From Methanobrevibacter ruminantium M1 (GTDB lineage: Archaea > Methanobacteriota > Methanobacteria > Methanobacteriales > Methanobacteriaceae): DNA of 64,000 nucleotides. The first letter of the stretch is position 1. Each line of letters starts with the position of its first letter. Below are positions 26,010-34,593 of this stretch, piece by piece. Position numbers and translations under genes: made by a program. The DNA lies in the NCBI RefSeq assembly GCF_000024185.1, contig NC_013790.1:2479001-2543000 (forward strand), given 5' to 3'. The notes under the pieces were generated by a model. The model was not told where the DNA came from and ran no database searches. It worked only from the letters and a program-made list of their open reading frames with translations.

Positions 26010-27227
26010 ATGGAAGAATATAAAGACAATTTTCCCCAAGAGGAATTGAAAACATACACTGAAGATGAATTAAAGATCATAGAAGAAGGTAAAGTCAAAA
26101 TAAAATTTCCAGACTTTGATAAGGTCTCCTCAGATGCTCCAGTCTTCTATAATCCAAAGATGGAATTTAACCGAGACAATTCCATATTAGCCCTGCAAGC
26201 CTATCAAAAGGAAGTTGACCGTGAAATAAACATCTGTGACCTTTTTGGCGGAAGCGGAATTAGGGGAATCAGATATAAAAAGGAAATAGAAGGAGTTGGA
26301 GAAGTATCTGTAAACGACATCAGCCCTCTTGCAAACGAATTTACAAGAATAAATGCAGAGCTTAACGATGTTGAAGTAAACATAGACCAAAAGGAAGCAA
26401 ACATAGAGCTTAGAACAAACATGGGACTTTTCGATGTTATTGACATCGACCCATTTGGAACTCCTTCCCCATTTGTAGACTCAGCAGCATACAATCTGAA
26501 AAGGGATTCATTGCTCTGTTTGACTGCTACAGACACATCATGCCTATCTGGAACTTATCCAGAACCCTGCATTAGAAAATACAATGCAAAGCCTTATAAA
26601 AGCGAATACTATCATGAAAATGGAATTAGAATCATTATAGGATTTGCCGCCTTGACACTTGCAAAGTATCAAAAGCATATAGAGGTAAAGATGTCCCACA
26701 GCACAGAGCATTATATGAGAGTCTACCTTAAGATCATAAAAGGTTCAAAGGCAACTGACAAATCCTTAAAAAACATAGGATACATCAGCCACTGCAAAAA
26801 CTGTCTATACAGAACAGAATCCCATGGACTTGCAACAAGCGTTCCCGACATATGTCCTGAATGCGGTGAAAAGCTTGTTACTGCCGGACCTCTTTGGCTA
26901 GGACCTATTCAAAATAAGGAATTTATTGAATCAATGATTGAGATAGCAGATGAAAAGGAACTCAATACCAAAAAGAAAGTATTGAAGCTACTGAATTCAT
27001 GCAAGATGGAAGCAGATGCACCTGCCACATTCTATGACATCCATAAGATATGTCGAAGTCTTAAAATCAGTGCCCCTAAGTTGGATCTGGTTTTTGACAA
27101 GCTTAAGGAAAATGGATTCTATGCTGTCAAGACACATTACAGCCCTTTAGGAATAAAAACCGATGCAAGCAGTAGAGAATTGATAGAAATCGTTAAGGAA
27201 TTAGCTGAAGAAGTGGAAAATAAATAA
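26010..27227 (+). CDS. trm1: tRNA (guanine(26)-N(2))-dimethyltransferase Trm1
   Basis: Trm1 methylates G26 of tRNA, using S-adenosylmethionine. The 405-residue protein begins with the family-specific APVFYNPKMEFNRDNSILAL, has the SAM-binding ICDLFGGSGIRGIRY, the catalytic DIDPFGTPSPFVDSA (the D-P-F-G motif), and the following LTATDTSCLSGTYPEPC. A zinc ribbon (HCKNCLY ... PDICPECGEKL) and a C-terminal winged helix complete the standard archaeal architecture. GAGGAG precedes the ATG. A 30-bp near-identical copy of the gene tail lies 45 bp downstream. Confidence 0.97.
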   Translation: MEEYKDNFPQEELKTYTEDELKIIEEGKVKIKFPDFDKVSSDAPVFYNPKMEFNRDNSILALQAYQKEVDREINICDLFGGSGIRGIRYKKEIEGVGEVSVNDISPLANEFTRINAELNDVEVNIDQKEANIELRTNMGLFDVIDIDPFGTPSPFVDSAAYNLKRDSLLCLTATDTSCLSGTYPEPCIRKYNAKPYKSEYYHENGIRIIIGFAALTLAKYQKHIEVKMSHSTEHYMRVYLKIIKGSKATDKSLKNIGYISHCKNCLYRTESHGLATSVPDICPECGEKLVTAGPLWLGPIQNKEFIESMIEIADEKELNTKKKVLKLLNSCKMEADAPATFYDIHKICRSLKISAPKLDLVFDKLKENGFYAVKTHYSPLGIKTDASSRELIEIVKELAEEVENK

Positions 27228-27275
27228 TTTTACACATCCTTAAAATTGGCTGAAGAAGTGGAAAATAAATAATTT
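27201..27275. repeat. 45-bp tandem duplication of the trm1 tail including its stop
   Basis: 27201-27230 (last nine codons, stop and three bases) recurs at 27246-27275 with a single change, TTA to TTG. This is one of the cleanest 3' duplications in the window. Confidence 0.93.
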
Positions 27276-27779
27276 AATATTAATAAATCATTTTTCGAAA
27301 AGAAAATAAGCCAAAAATCAATAAACACTTATCCGCAAAGGAAACAATTTTAGTCAATTAATAATGATTAGAGAAAAATTAATGAAAAGTAAAAAAATAC
27401 CTAAAAAGTAATATTTAAGTGAATTAAGTTTAAATAAGATATTTTAGAAATAAATCCATTCAGAACAGCCTTAGAGAAAAAATAAGAATAAAAACAATCA
27501 TAAAAATAAATCTACCGAATAAAAGGCAACAAAATAAACATTAAAATTTTTAAAATAAAAATGATAAAAAAATATCAACAAAATAATAAAATATTAAGAT
27601 AAAAAAACAATTTATCAAAATATAGATAAAAATAAAGGAAATCAAGCAAAATATATAAATAATAAAAAATTAATAATATAACATATAATTAATTATAAAA
27701 ATGTATAAAAAATAATAAATTTTTAAGACAATATACATTTCATAATATACTATACTTAACAAGATTAAAGAGTGAAATT
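27276..27779. other. AT-rich intergenic region upstream of the Lrp gene
   Basis: About 500 bp of A/T-rich DNA with no coding frame or strong hairpin. AATATACTATAC near 27747 may be the TATA box of the Lrp gene, and GAGTG at 27770-27774 its ribosome binding site. Confidence 0.45.
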
Positions 27780-28259
27780 ATGTGTGCAAAAGTTAATGAA
27801 GATATTATACAACTAGATGAAACTGACATTAGCATATTAAAAATCATAAATGATGATGTTAGAATTTCATACAGACAGATCTCCCGCGATTTAGGAATTT
27901 CAGTAGGAACTGTACACAATCGTATTGACAAAATGCTTAAGACTGGAGTAATTGAAAAATTTGCACCTGTCCTAAACCATAAGAAGTTAGGATATGCCCT
28001 TACAAGCATTATTGGAGTAAATGTCAAAGGTCAAGAATTAGAACAATGGGAACATGACATTTCCAAAAACAAGAATGTTGTAGGCCTTTATGATGTAACC
28101 GGTCAGTACGATGCAATAGTGATTGCCAAATTCAAGGACACTGATGAATTAGACACCTTCCTTAAGGAATTGCTTAAAACAGGATGCATTGAAAAGACAA
28201 TTACTCAAACTGTACTTAACATTGTAAAAGAGGACGTCGGATCTGCTGACATCCTTTAA
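27780..28259 (+). CDS. Lrp/AsnC family transcriptional regulator
   Basis: A 159-residue protein with an N-terminal winged helix-turn-helix (LDETDISILKIINDDVRISY, then RQISRDLGISVGTVHNRIDK) and a C-terminal RAM/AsnC effector domain (VVGLYDVTGQYDAIVIAKFK, EKTITQTVLNIVKEDVG). Such proteins form dimers to octamers, often bind an amino acid, and can repress or activate. The target is unknown: it stands alone between trm1 and mptA on the same strand, with long spacers on both sides. A hairpin terminator follows. Confidence 0.94.
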   Translation: MCAKVNEDIIQLDETDISILKIINDDVRISYRQISRDLGISVGTVHNRIDKMLKTGVIEKFAPVLNHKKLGYALTSIIGVNVKGQELEQWEHDISKNKNVVGLYDVTGQYDAIVIAKFKDTDELDTFLKELLKTGCIEKTITQTVLNIVKEDVGSADIL

Positions 28260-28262
28260 ATT

Positions 28263-28300
28263 GATTAAATATTTTTATTTAATCCTTTTTCTTTTTAATT
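28263..28300 (+). terminator. hairpin plus T-run after Lrp gene
   Basis: GATTAAATA and TATTTAATC form a 9-bp perfect stem around TTTT (28263-28284), followed by CTTTTTCTTTTT. Confidence 0.75.
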
Positions 28301-28426
28301 TTTAATTTAAAGTACTCCCTTAAAATTTATTCTTTAAATTATACTAATCCATTAAAATAAACTCTTTTTCTTTTATTTTTATATTTTTTACTAATTCTTA
28401 TGTATTTTAATAATTCTATAATCATT

Positions 28427-28530
28427 AACTATTTTTCCAATCCAAATCATCACTATCCAAAGATAAGCTATTAAACTATTTTTCCAATCCAAATCATCAC
28501 TATCCAAAGATAAACCATTTAACTATTTTT
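28427..28530. repeat. 47-bp tandem repeat
   Basis: Two nearly identical 47-bp units start at 28427 and 28474 (AACTATTTTTCCAATCCAAA and so on), and a third partial unit starts at 28521. The region lies 170 bp downstream of the Lrp gene and shows no open frame. Confidence 0.88.
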
Positions 28531-28683
28531 GCAATTTTCGACCCAAAAATCTAAAAACTGTCTAAAAATAATACTAAAACAATCAAATGTAATAATCAAA
28601 ACTAAAACTATATAAAAGATTTTTATAAATATATTAAAGTGTATCGTTTATAATAGAAAATTATATTAAAGAAATTAATAGAA

Positions 28684-28695
28684 AATATATAAACA
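28684..28695 (+). promoter_or_regulatory. probable TATA box of mptA
   Basis: AAATATATAAAC lies in the spacer upstream of mptA and matches the archaeal TATA consensus. It would give a leader of roughly 95 bases, which is long, so a nearer promoter is possible. Confidence 0.35.
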
Positions 28696-28807
28696 TACAA
28701 ATATTATAATTGAATTAAAACTATAGGAACTATAGAAATAGTTTAACTATATAGGACAAATTTTTTTATAGTATTTTATAAAAAATTTTACAAGAAGGTT
28801 AACAAAA

Positions 28808-29749
28808 ATGGTAGTTTGTCTCCCAGACACACAAGATGATGCACCTAGAATACCTATCCATTTAAGCAGAGTAGGTGTGACAGGTGTTAAGAAGCTTTTA
28901 ACTCTTAAAAGGAAAGAAAAAAGACCAATCATATTATTACCTACTTTTGACGCTTTTGTAGATTTGCCAAGCGATCAAAAAGGTACTCATATGTCTAGAA
29001 CTCCTGAAGCTATCAGTGAAGTAGTAGAAGAAGTTGCTCAAAGCTCCCAAAAAGGAGTGGAATCCCTTTGCGCAGACATAGTCACAAGAATGCTTGAAAA
29101 GCATGAATACGCTAAGCGTGTTGAAGTGAGCATGGTCAGCGACTATATGTTCATGAAGGACTCTCCAGTAACTGACAACAGGTCCCAGGAAATGGGCAAA
29201 CTAATAGCTAACGCTGTCGGTATCCGTGAAGATGACGACACAATCAGCATCAGAAAAAGCATTGGTGCTGAAGTCATTGGAATGACAGTATGCCCTTGTG
29301 CACAGGAATCTGTAAGGGAAGTGGATAAGAACAACTTACTAAAATTCTTAGATGAAGAAACTTGCCAAAAAGTATTGGACACTGTAACTTTCGCTTCTCA
29401 CAACCAAAGAGGAGTGGGAACCATTCTTATAGAAGTTCCAGAGGATGAATATGTCGATGGGGAAAAGCTTATTGAAATAATCGAATCATCAATGAGCTCA
29501 CCTATTTCAGAGCTTTTAAAACGTCCCGATGAAAATGCAGTGGTAATGAATGCCCACAAGAACCCTGTTTTTGTAGAGGATTGTGTTAGAACAATGAATG
29601 AAAAAATCGTAAAAGAGTTTTCACATCTTCCAGACGACACTCTTATAACCACAAGACAGGAAAATCAGGAAAGTATTCACAGACACAATGCTTTTGCAGA
29701 AAAAGTTTCCACTTTAGGTTCCCTTAAAGAGGAACTTAACATAAATTAG
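28808..29749 (+). CDS. mptA: GTP cyclohydrolase MptA
   Basis: MptA (GTP cyclohydrolase IV, FolE2-like) opens the GTP ring to give 7,8-dihydroneopterin 2',3'-cyclic phosphate, the first step of methanopterin synthesis; it depends on Fe2+. The 313-residue protein starts PDTQDDAPRIPIHLSRVGVT and shows PTFDAFVDLPSDQKGTHMSR, VTGMT-like VIGMTVCPCAQESVREV (C-P-C-A-Q) and SHNQRGVGTILIEV, all family blocks. Length is as expected. AAGAAGGTTAAC precedes the ATG. It is a single gene. Confidence 0.96.
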   Translation: MVVCLPDTQDDAPRIPIHLSRVGVTGVKKLLTLKRKEKRPIILLPTFDAFVDLPSDQKGTHMSRTPEAISEVVEEVAQSSQKGVESLCADIVTRMLEKHEYAKRVEVSMVSDYMFMKDSPVTDNRSQEMGKLIANAVGIREDDDTISIRKSIGAEVIGMTVCPCAQESVREVDKNNLLKFLDEETCQKVLDTVTFASHNQRGVGTILIEVPEDEYVDGEKLIEIIESSMSSPISELLKRPDENAVVMNAHKNPVFVEDCVRTMNEKIVKEFSHLPDDTLITTRQENQESIHRHNAFAEKVSTLGSLKEELNIN

Positions 29750-29849
29750 TAAAAAAACTAATTTAATTAATTTTTTCTTTTAAACATGCAAATATTGCTT
29801 ATTTGCTTTAATTTATATTAATTAAAATAAGACTATTTTTAAAATTAAT

Positions 29850-30045
29850 AGACCTAGTTAATATAAGGTTTATTAATCTCTTTTTAATAGTATTCTATAG
29901 ACTTAGTCAATATCAGGCCTATTAAACTGTTTCTAATAGTAATTCCAGACTTAGTCAATATTAGGCCTATTAAACTGTTTCTAATAGTAATTCCAGACTT
30001 AGTCAATATTAGGTCCATTAAACTGTTTTTAATAATTAAAAAAAA
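29850..30045. repeat. 48-49 bp tandem repeat, four copies
   Basis: Copies of AGACTTAGTCAATATTAGGC-type sequence start at about 29850, 29899, 29947 and 29995. The middle copies are nearly identical; the outer ones have diverged. Units abut without spacers. The array lies 100 bp downstream of mptA. Confidence 0.88.
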
Positions 30046-30114
30046 GATTTCTGTTTTTAAACAGCATAACTCAAATAAACGGGCATTAAAAAATAAAAAA
30101 AAAGAGAATTTGAA

Positions 30115-30136
30115 GATTAAATTAAAAAATTTAATC
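30115..30136 (-). terminator. hairpin at the 3' end of the zinc-ribbon gene
   Basis: GATTAAATT and AATTTAATC form a 9-bp perfect stem around AAAA, overlapping the stop codon; on the minus strand it is followed by a U-rich run (A-rich at 30088-30105). Confidence 0.7.
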
Positions 30137-30412
30137 CTTAGCCCATCTTTTTAACATAGGAAATACTTCATTCATCATTTTAGAAGCTTCTTCCTTGTCC
30201 ATCTCCGGATGAACCTCTACCATCTTTTCAATGCAGAAATTCATCATTTCTTCCATAGTCATATCTGAAGTGAATTCACCATCCTTAAAGCAATAGATGC
30301 AGTACTCATCGTTTTTAGAACCGTCTGCATTGGTTCCATAGAGTTCTTCAGTCATAGGCATTGCACAAGATTGACAAAACTTTTGATTTTCGAAATTTTC
30401 CATAAATATCAT
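30131..30412 (-). CDS. small zinc-ribbon protein
   Basis: A 93-residue protein (90 if ATG 30403 is used) with a putative zinc ribbon: FCQSCAMPM, then NADGSKNDEYCIYCFKDGEF, the pattern of the zf-ribbon_2 family of short proteins. The C-terminal half is helical (MTMEEMMNFCIEKM, EASKMMNEVFPMLKR). The role of the family is unknown. Both ATG codons have a possible ribosome binding site (TAAGGA for the first, a weak TGAT for the second), so the start is open. It is the last gene of a minus-strand cluster that begins with NADAR at 34144. Confidence 0.85.
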   Translation of the reverse strand: MIFMENFENQKFCQSCAMPMTEELYGTNADGSKNDEYCIYCFKDGEFTSDMTMEEMMNFCIEKMVEVHPEMDKEEASKMMNEVFPMLKRWAKD

Positions 30413-30517
30413 TTTCCTTAATAAATCTATACACTTATATTAATCAAGATAATATAAATCTTTTTTCCAAGACCATATGAAAAGTATTTTTAAAAAATCC
30501 TCTCCTAAAAATTCTAT

Positions 30518-30577
30518 CCTTTCTTGATAGAATCTATAACTAAAAATAATATTAGCCTTTCTTGATAGAATCTATAA
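30518..30577. repeat. 38-bp tandem duplication of the glycosyltransferase tail
   Basis: A 22-bp segment at 30556-30577, inside the last codons of the glycosyltransferase gene, recurs without a mismatch at 30518-30539, downstream of its stop. Confidence 0.9.
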
Positions 30578-31736
30578 TCAAATCAATACCATTTAGTGAT
30601 TTTAACTTATCTCCGATTGATTTGGAATTATTCCTAAAAGAGTCATCCTTAATGATTTTTTCACTTTCAGATTTGATAATCTCCCCTTTAAAATCAGTAA
30701 TTTCCAATATTTTACCTGCATCAACCTTTTCAACTGATTTTCCATTATAAATCCGTTCAAAGACTCTTCCAGGACAAATCAATTGAGGAACTCCATAAAT
30801 AAATCCATCAACCACACTGTTTTGACCTCCATGATTGATAAAGAGAACAGATTCATTTAAAAGCTTGGAGAAATCCCAGCGCTTATCAATATGAATATTA
30901 TCAAAATCTGACTTCTCAAGTCCAAGAGATGCAATATAAACTTGATATTCTGTTCCAATAAATGCATCTTTGATTTCTTTAAACATCTTGTTTGGAGATA
31001 TAGTCCCACTTCCCATATAGACTAAAATTGCATTCCTCTCATCTGTAGAATCCATATTTTCATCATTTTCCTTAAAGACAGAGCCTTCATTAAGATTCTT
31101 CCAAGTTCCACAGAAAGTCACATTATCCTTATCGATTGGCTCCAATTCATAAATGCTTGGAACAAATGACTTATCCGCCCAATTAAAAAGATCCAATGAG
31201 GAATTAACATCTGGAAGATTATTTTCTCTTAAAAACTTCTTTAGTCCTTTAGCATATTTGGGATTAGAAGCATATTCAGTTTGTGTAGGATAGCTTATAG
31301 TTGCATATAATCTCTTATTTTCAAGTTTAGAAGCCAATATTGCAGAGATATTAAATTCAGAGTAAATTATGTCAGGATTGAAGTCATTGATTGCCTTTCT
31401 TATATTAGCCACACTTTCACACAAATACTTATAGTCAATGTTTCCGGTAAAATGGAGAACATCTTCAAAGCTTCCTACATTCTTCCTTTCAATGATTCCC
31501 AATTTCTGTGCAATAGGAAAGGTCCTAGTTGCAATTGGCTTAGGAAGTCCAAGAGGCATAGGAACATTCAAATAATAATTTTTTATCCCATCGATTGGCT
31601 TATAATTAATGTCTTCCGCCATGCAAGTAGCTACATCAATACCAGATGCCTTTAAAGCTTCAACAAGAGCTCTAGCTCTCCCATAAGGACCTGCAGTTTC
31701 AGCCATAGCTGACATAGAACAAACTAATACGTTCAT
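30552..31736 (-). CDS. GT1-like (UDP-glycosyltransferase fold) glycosyltransferase
   Basis: A 394-residue two-domain protein. The N-terminal half starts MNVLVCSMSAMAETAGPYGRARALVEAL-like with a Rossmann strand and acceptor-side loop. The C-terminal half has the donor-binding pattern of UGT/MGT enzymes: ILVYMGSGTISPNKMF, LLNESVLFINHGGQNSVVDG and IYGVPQLICPGRVFERIYNG (H-G-G-x-N-x-x-x-x-x-x-x-G-x-P). It would transfer a sugar from a nucleotide donor to a small molecule, lipid or peptide. It lies 155 bp downstream of the radical SAM gene on the same strand, so a role in modifying the same product is possible but unproven. Confidence 0.82.
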   Translation of the reverse strand: MNVLVCSMSAMAETAGPYGRARALVEALKASGIDVATCMAEDINYKPIDGIKNYYLNVPMPLGLPKPIATRTFPIAQKLGIIERKNVGSFEDVLHFTGNIDYKYLCESVANIRKAINDFNPDIIYSEFNISAILASKLENKRLYATISYPTQTEYASNPKYAKGLKKFLRENNLPDVNSSLDLFNWADKSFVPSIYELEPIDKDNVTFCGTWKNLNEGSVFKENDENMDSTDERNAILVYMGSGTISPNKMFKEIKDAFIGTEYQVYIASLGLEKSDFDNIHIDKRWDFSKLLNESVLFINHGGQNSVVDGFIYGVPQLICPGRVFERIYNGKSVEKVDAGKILEITDFKGEIIKSESEKIIKDDSFRNNSKSIGDKLKSLNGIDLIIDSIKKG

Positions 31737-31868
31737 AAATATGCCTCAACACTAGAATGATATTTAATTATTAATCAAATATCATATAAAAGGTTTTTCA
31801 AAAGTTAATCTATCCCCAAAATCTTAAAACTTAACTTCACTAGCCTAATTTGACCAAAAAAAAGTAAT

Positions 31869-31930
31869 CTTTTTCAAAATGCTTTGAATAATTATATTCC
31901 CTTTTCAAAAATGCTTTGAGAAATTAGATT
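31869..31930. repeat. 32-bp tandem duplication at the radical SAM gene tail
   Basis: CTTTTTCAAAATGCTTTGAA and following bases at 31869-31898 repeat the gene-internal segment 31901-31930 with a few changes; the copies flank and include the stop codon region. Confidence 0.75.
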
Positions 31931-33229
31931 CATATCCTTATCAAATTTCTGAACAAGAAGATGTGTTGAATAATCTTCTTCGACTATATTATAAGTCTTA
32001 CCAGTTTTTCTAAGATTAATATGGACTACAAAATCAGATGGACAAACATCATACGCATTTGATAAAATATATTTTGAATCTAATTTATAGCCATGATCTT
32101 TAAAATTAACATAAAAATTTTTTAAATGATTTAAATCATGACAGAAATACTTAAATTCAATATATTCCCATTTATTTTCTTCCCATAACTCCAATGCATG
32201 TTTTTCCTTATCAATTTCATCTAAACCTTCAAAAGATTTTACTAGATTATTCATAATACTCAAATCAAAACAAGAATCATCTAATCTATTTTCCAAATAA
32301 CCAACAGGGTAAAAAATTACAAAGAAGCCATATTTTAAATCCAAATAATCATAACACTCCTGTAATTTAGAAATAACGACTTCCTTTAAAAAGAACAGGT
32401 CGTCATTAAATATAGAATCGTATTCAAATAAGAATTCAAATTTTTTATTAAAGGAATTTGGGAATTTCTTTATATGAAAATCCAAAATCGGAGGAACCTT
32501 AAGCATAATCTCAGATAAGATATAATCCTCTACAAATTTAATCTTATTTTCATATAGCCTTTCATCAAAATCTTTTTTATTTTCCAGAGCAACACGAGAG
32601 ATTTTTCTGTGTTTAGCAATCTCCACATAATTAAAGACATCTATATTAGAAAAGCCCATATCTTTAAGAGTCCGATAATTTGTTTTAACATCATCTACGG
32701 TATTTAACTTAGGAATTTTAGGAACCCGAACTCTAATCCCATCAGATCCAACTTTATCAATAAGAAATTTTAAGTTTGATAAGAATAATTCATAATCTCC
32801 TTTTGTATATAATTCATACCTATTTTTATTCATATCCTTTGTATCAACTATAAAAAAATCAATATAGTCAATAATATCCCTTAAAATATCCTTTTTAACT
32901 GAAAGTGATGTTTCCAATGTGAATTTCCAACCGGTTGATTTATATTTCTTAATAAATTCCTTGATAAATTCATGATAGAGCAATGGCTCCCCTCCACCAA
33001 AAACCAAGCCTCCGCCAGTTGATAAAAAATAGATATTGTCTCTTTTAACTTCTTCATATAATTCATCAACAGCATAAGTTTTAGGTTCAAGGGAACCGTC
33101 CCAAGAAAAAGGATTGAAACAATATGCACATCTTAAAGGACAACCCATGGACCCAATTAAAGTTGAAACACCATCCCCGTCAGTATAAGTCCTTAATCGT
33201 GAAATATTTGAAACATTTATTTTATACAT
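31892..33229 (-). CDS. radical SAM protein, PflA-like N-terminus with unknown C-terminal domain
   Basis: This 445-residue enzyme carries the radical SAM cluster motif C-x3-C-x2-C as GCPLRCAYCFNP (Cys30, 34 and 37) followed by GGGEPLLYHEFI and FTLETSLS, as in activating enzymes of the PflA group. The first 220 residues form the catalytic barrel. The remaining 225 residues match nothing I know and hold four scattered cysteines, not a clear SPASM motif. ATG 33229 is chosen because GTGATGAAA is the ribosome binding site and contains the earlier in-frame GTG and ATG. The upstream gene encodes an 89-residue protein with its own C-x3-C-x2-C motif, a possible substrate or electron donor. The reaction is unknown. 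Confidence 0.85.
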   Translation of the reverse strand: MYKINVSNISRLRTYTDGDGVSTLIGSMGCPLRCAYCFNPFSWDGSLEPKTYAVDELYEEVKRDNIYFLSTGGGLVFGGGEPLLYHEFIKEFIKKYKSTGWKFTLETSLSVKKDILRDIIDYIDFFIVDTKDMNKNRYELYTKGDYELFLSNLKFLIDKVGSDGIRVRVPKIPKLNTVDDVKTNYRTLKDMGFSNIDVFNYVEIAKHRKISRVALENKKDFDERLYENKIKFVEDYILSEIMLKVPPILDFHIKKFPNSFNKKFEFLFEYDSIFNDDLFFLKEVVISKLQECYDYLDLKYGFFVIFYPVGYLENRLDDSCFDLSIMNNLVKSFEGLDEIDKEKHALELWEENKWEYIEFKYFCHDLNHLKNFYVNFKDHGYKLDSKYILSNAYDVCPSDFVVHINLRKTGKTYNIVEEDYSTHLLVQKFDKDMNLISQSIFEKGI

Positions 33230-33280
33230 TTTCATCACTTTTTCTTTAGAAATCTTAAAAATATTTTAATTCATAACAAG

Positions 33281-33432
33281 TAATTAAATAAATAGAAAAG
33301 AAATTACTTTAAATAATTTCTAAGCTAATAAATTAAAATAAATAGAAAAAAATTACTTTAAATAATTTCTAAGCTAATAAATTAAAATAAATAGAAAAAA
33401 ATTACTTTAAATAATTTCTAACCTAATATATT
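33281..33432. repeat. 49-bp tandem repeat, three copies, from the small Cys protein gene tail
   Basis: Three units share AAATAATTTCTAAGCTAATA at 33311, 33360 and 33409, exactly 49 bp apart. The last includes the final codons and stop of the CX3CX2C gene. The array fills the space between that gene and the radical SAM gene. Confidence 0.92.
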
Positions 33433-33687
33433 TTCATCAAGAAGACCATATTCTGATTTATCAAAATCGTCTGAAGAAAATATATTCTTAATATTTATAT
33501 TTTCACCAGCATTTTGTTTTTTCTCAAGTTCCTTATCCAAATATTCAAGTTCAGATTCACATTTAGGACAAGTTCCAGTGCAATCTCCTTGAAATGTACA
33601 CTCTACAGCCGTATACTCGATATTATTTTCATCTGCAATTTTTTGTCTAATATTTTTAAGCAACTCACATTTATCTTTTCCTTTCAT
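33418..33687 (-). CDS. small CX3CX2C protein next to radical SAM gene
   Basis: This 89-residue protein has five cysteines: Cys7, Cys30, and Cys36-x3-Cys40-x2-Cys43 in GDCTGTCPKCESELEYL. C-x3-C-x2-C is the spacing that holds a [4Fe-4S] cluster in radical SAM enzymes, but this protein is far too small to be one. The N-terminal 25 residues are a basic helix (CELLKNIRQKIADENNIEY), and the C-terminal 30 are Asn/Asp-rich and likely flexible, ending SEYGLLDENILG. I recall similar small proteins with a C-T-F-x-G-x-C-x-G-T-C-P-K-C core in gut bacteria, without a known function. It could be a peptide substrate, a cluster carrier or an electron donor for the radical SAM enzyme downstream. The NADAR gene ends 31 bp upstream. 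Confidence 0.8.
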   Translation of the reverse strand: MKGKDKCELLKNIRQKIADENNIEYTAVECTFQGDCTGTCPKCESELEYLDKELEKKQNAGENINIKNIFSSDDFDKSEYGLLDENILG

Positions 33688-33718
33688 AAAATCACAACTA
33701 TGTGATAAACTTTTAAAA

Positions 33719-34144
33719 TTATTCTCTTAATTCCTCTCTAATTCTCATTAAAGTCTTTCCTAACTGGTTTCTGCCCTTTCCTCTGCAAACACCCCAATAT
33801 TGATCATTCCAAGTGTTTCCTTCAATCAAGGTTGCATCGCCAGTTTCAAGCAATAATTTACGAATGTCTGGATTCTGTTCAAATTTAGCCTTACAGACTT
33901 CATACATTATATTGTCCTTGACTTCATTCCAATCTTCACGCAATTTTACCTTACGACCCAATCTTTTCGATTGCTTTGGAGTGACATTAGTAAATTTCAT
34001 TTTAGTCTCATCATCGAAGACCTTTTGAGCATGAAATGCTGCCTCTGTGTGAGGATAAAGTATTCCATCATATTCAACGTCACAAATATAAAAATTACTT
34101 AAAAACAGGTATTTTCCATCGAATCTGTCTATTTCATCTACCAT
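33719..34144 (-). CDS. NADAR family protein (YbiA-like)
   Basis: A 141-residue single-domain NADAR (DUF1768/YbiA) protein: FDGKYLFLSNFYICDVEYDG, YPHTEAAFHAQKVFDDE, VKDNIMYEVCKAKFEQNPDI and NTWNDQYWGVCRGKGRNQLG. Family members are N-glycosidases; plant and bacterial ones act on riboflavin intermediates, and others remove ADP-ribose from guanine in nucleic acid, often in conflict or defence settings. The active-site Glu and Trp-Gly positions look intact. It is the first gene of the cluster running to 30131. GGTGATAATATG is its translation start region. Confidence 0.93.
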   Translation of the reverse strand: MVDEIDRFDGKYLFLSNFYICDVEYDGILYPHTEAAFHAQKVFDDETKMKFTNVTPKQSKRLGRKVKLREDWNEVKDNIMYEVCKAKFEQNPDIRKLLLETGDATLIEGNTWNDQYWGVCRGKGRNQLGKTLMRIREELRE

Positions 34145-34593
34145 ATTATCACCTTAATTTCTATAAAATTAAAAATCAAAATAGTATTTAAAAGGTAGAG
34201 ACGATAGAGCACTCTAAAACAATTTAAAAAAATTAATTAAAACCATAATATCTCCCCCTTAAAAATAAGCTATTATAATTTTTAATAAAATTCAAGAATA
34301 AATTCTTATAACTTACTTTATAATAAATCATATAAAAAGTTTTTTAAAAAATTCGGCCAAAATTTACCTATTTAAATAAAAAAACAAGAAAATTAACAAT
34401 TTTTATAAAAATAATAAATTTACAAGTATTAAGAATTTGAATTCACTATCTTCACTAAAAAGCAAATAATTATGCAAATTAGATAAAAATTAAAATTTAC
34501 AACCTTTACTAAAAAGCACATATTTTTAACCAAGATAAAAAATTTAAATATAGAATTTGAACATAATTATAATTAATAAACGAAGTGATTTTG
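34145..34593. other. divergent AT-rich spacer
   Basis: Promoter region for NADAR (minus) and the MFS gene (plus). CACTAAAAAGCA-type segments recur near 34455 and 34508, about 53 bp apart; nothing else stands out. GAAGTGAT at 34582-34589 is the MFS ribosome binding site. Confidence 0.4.
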
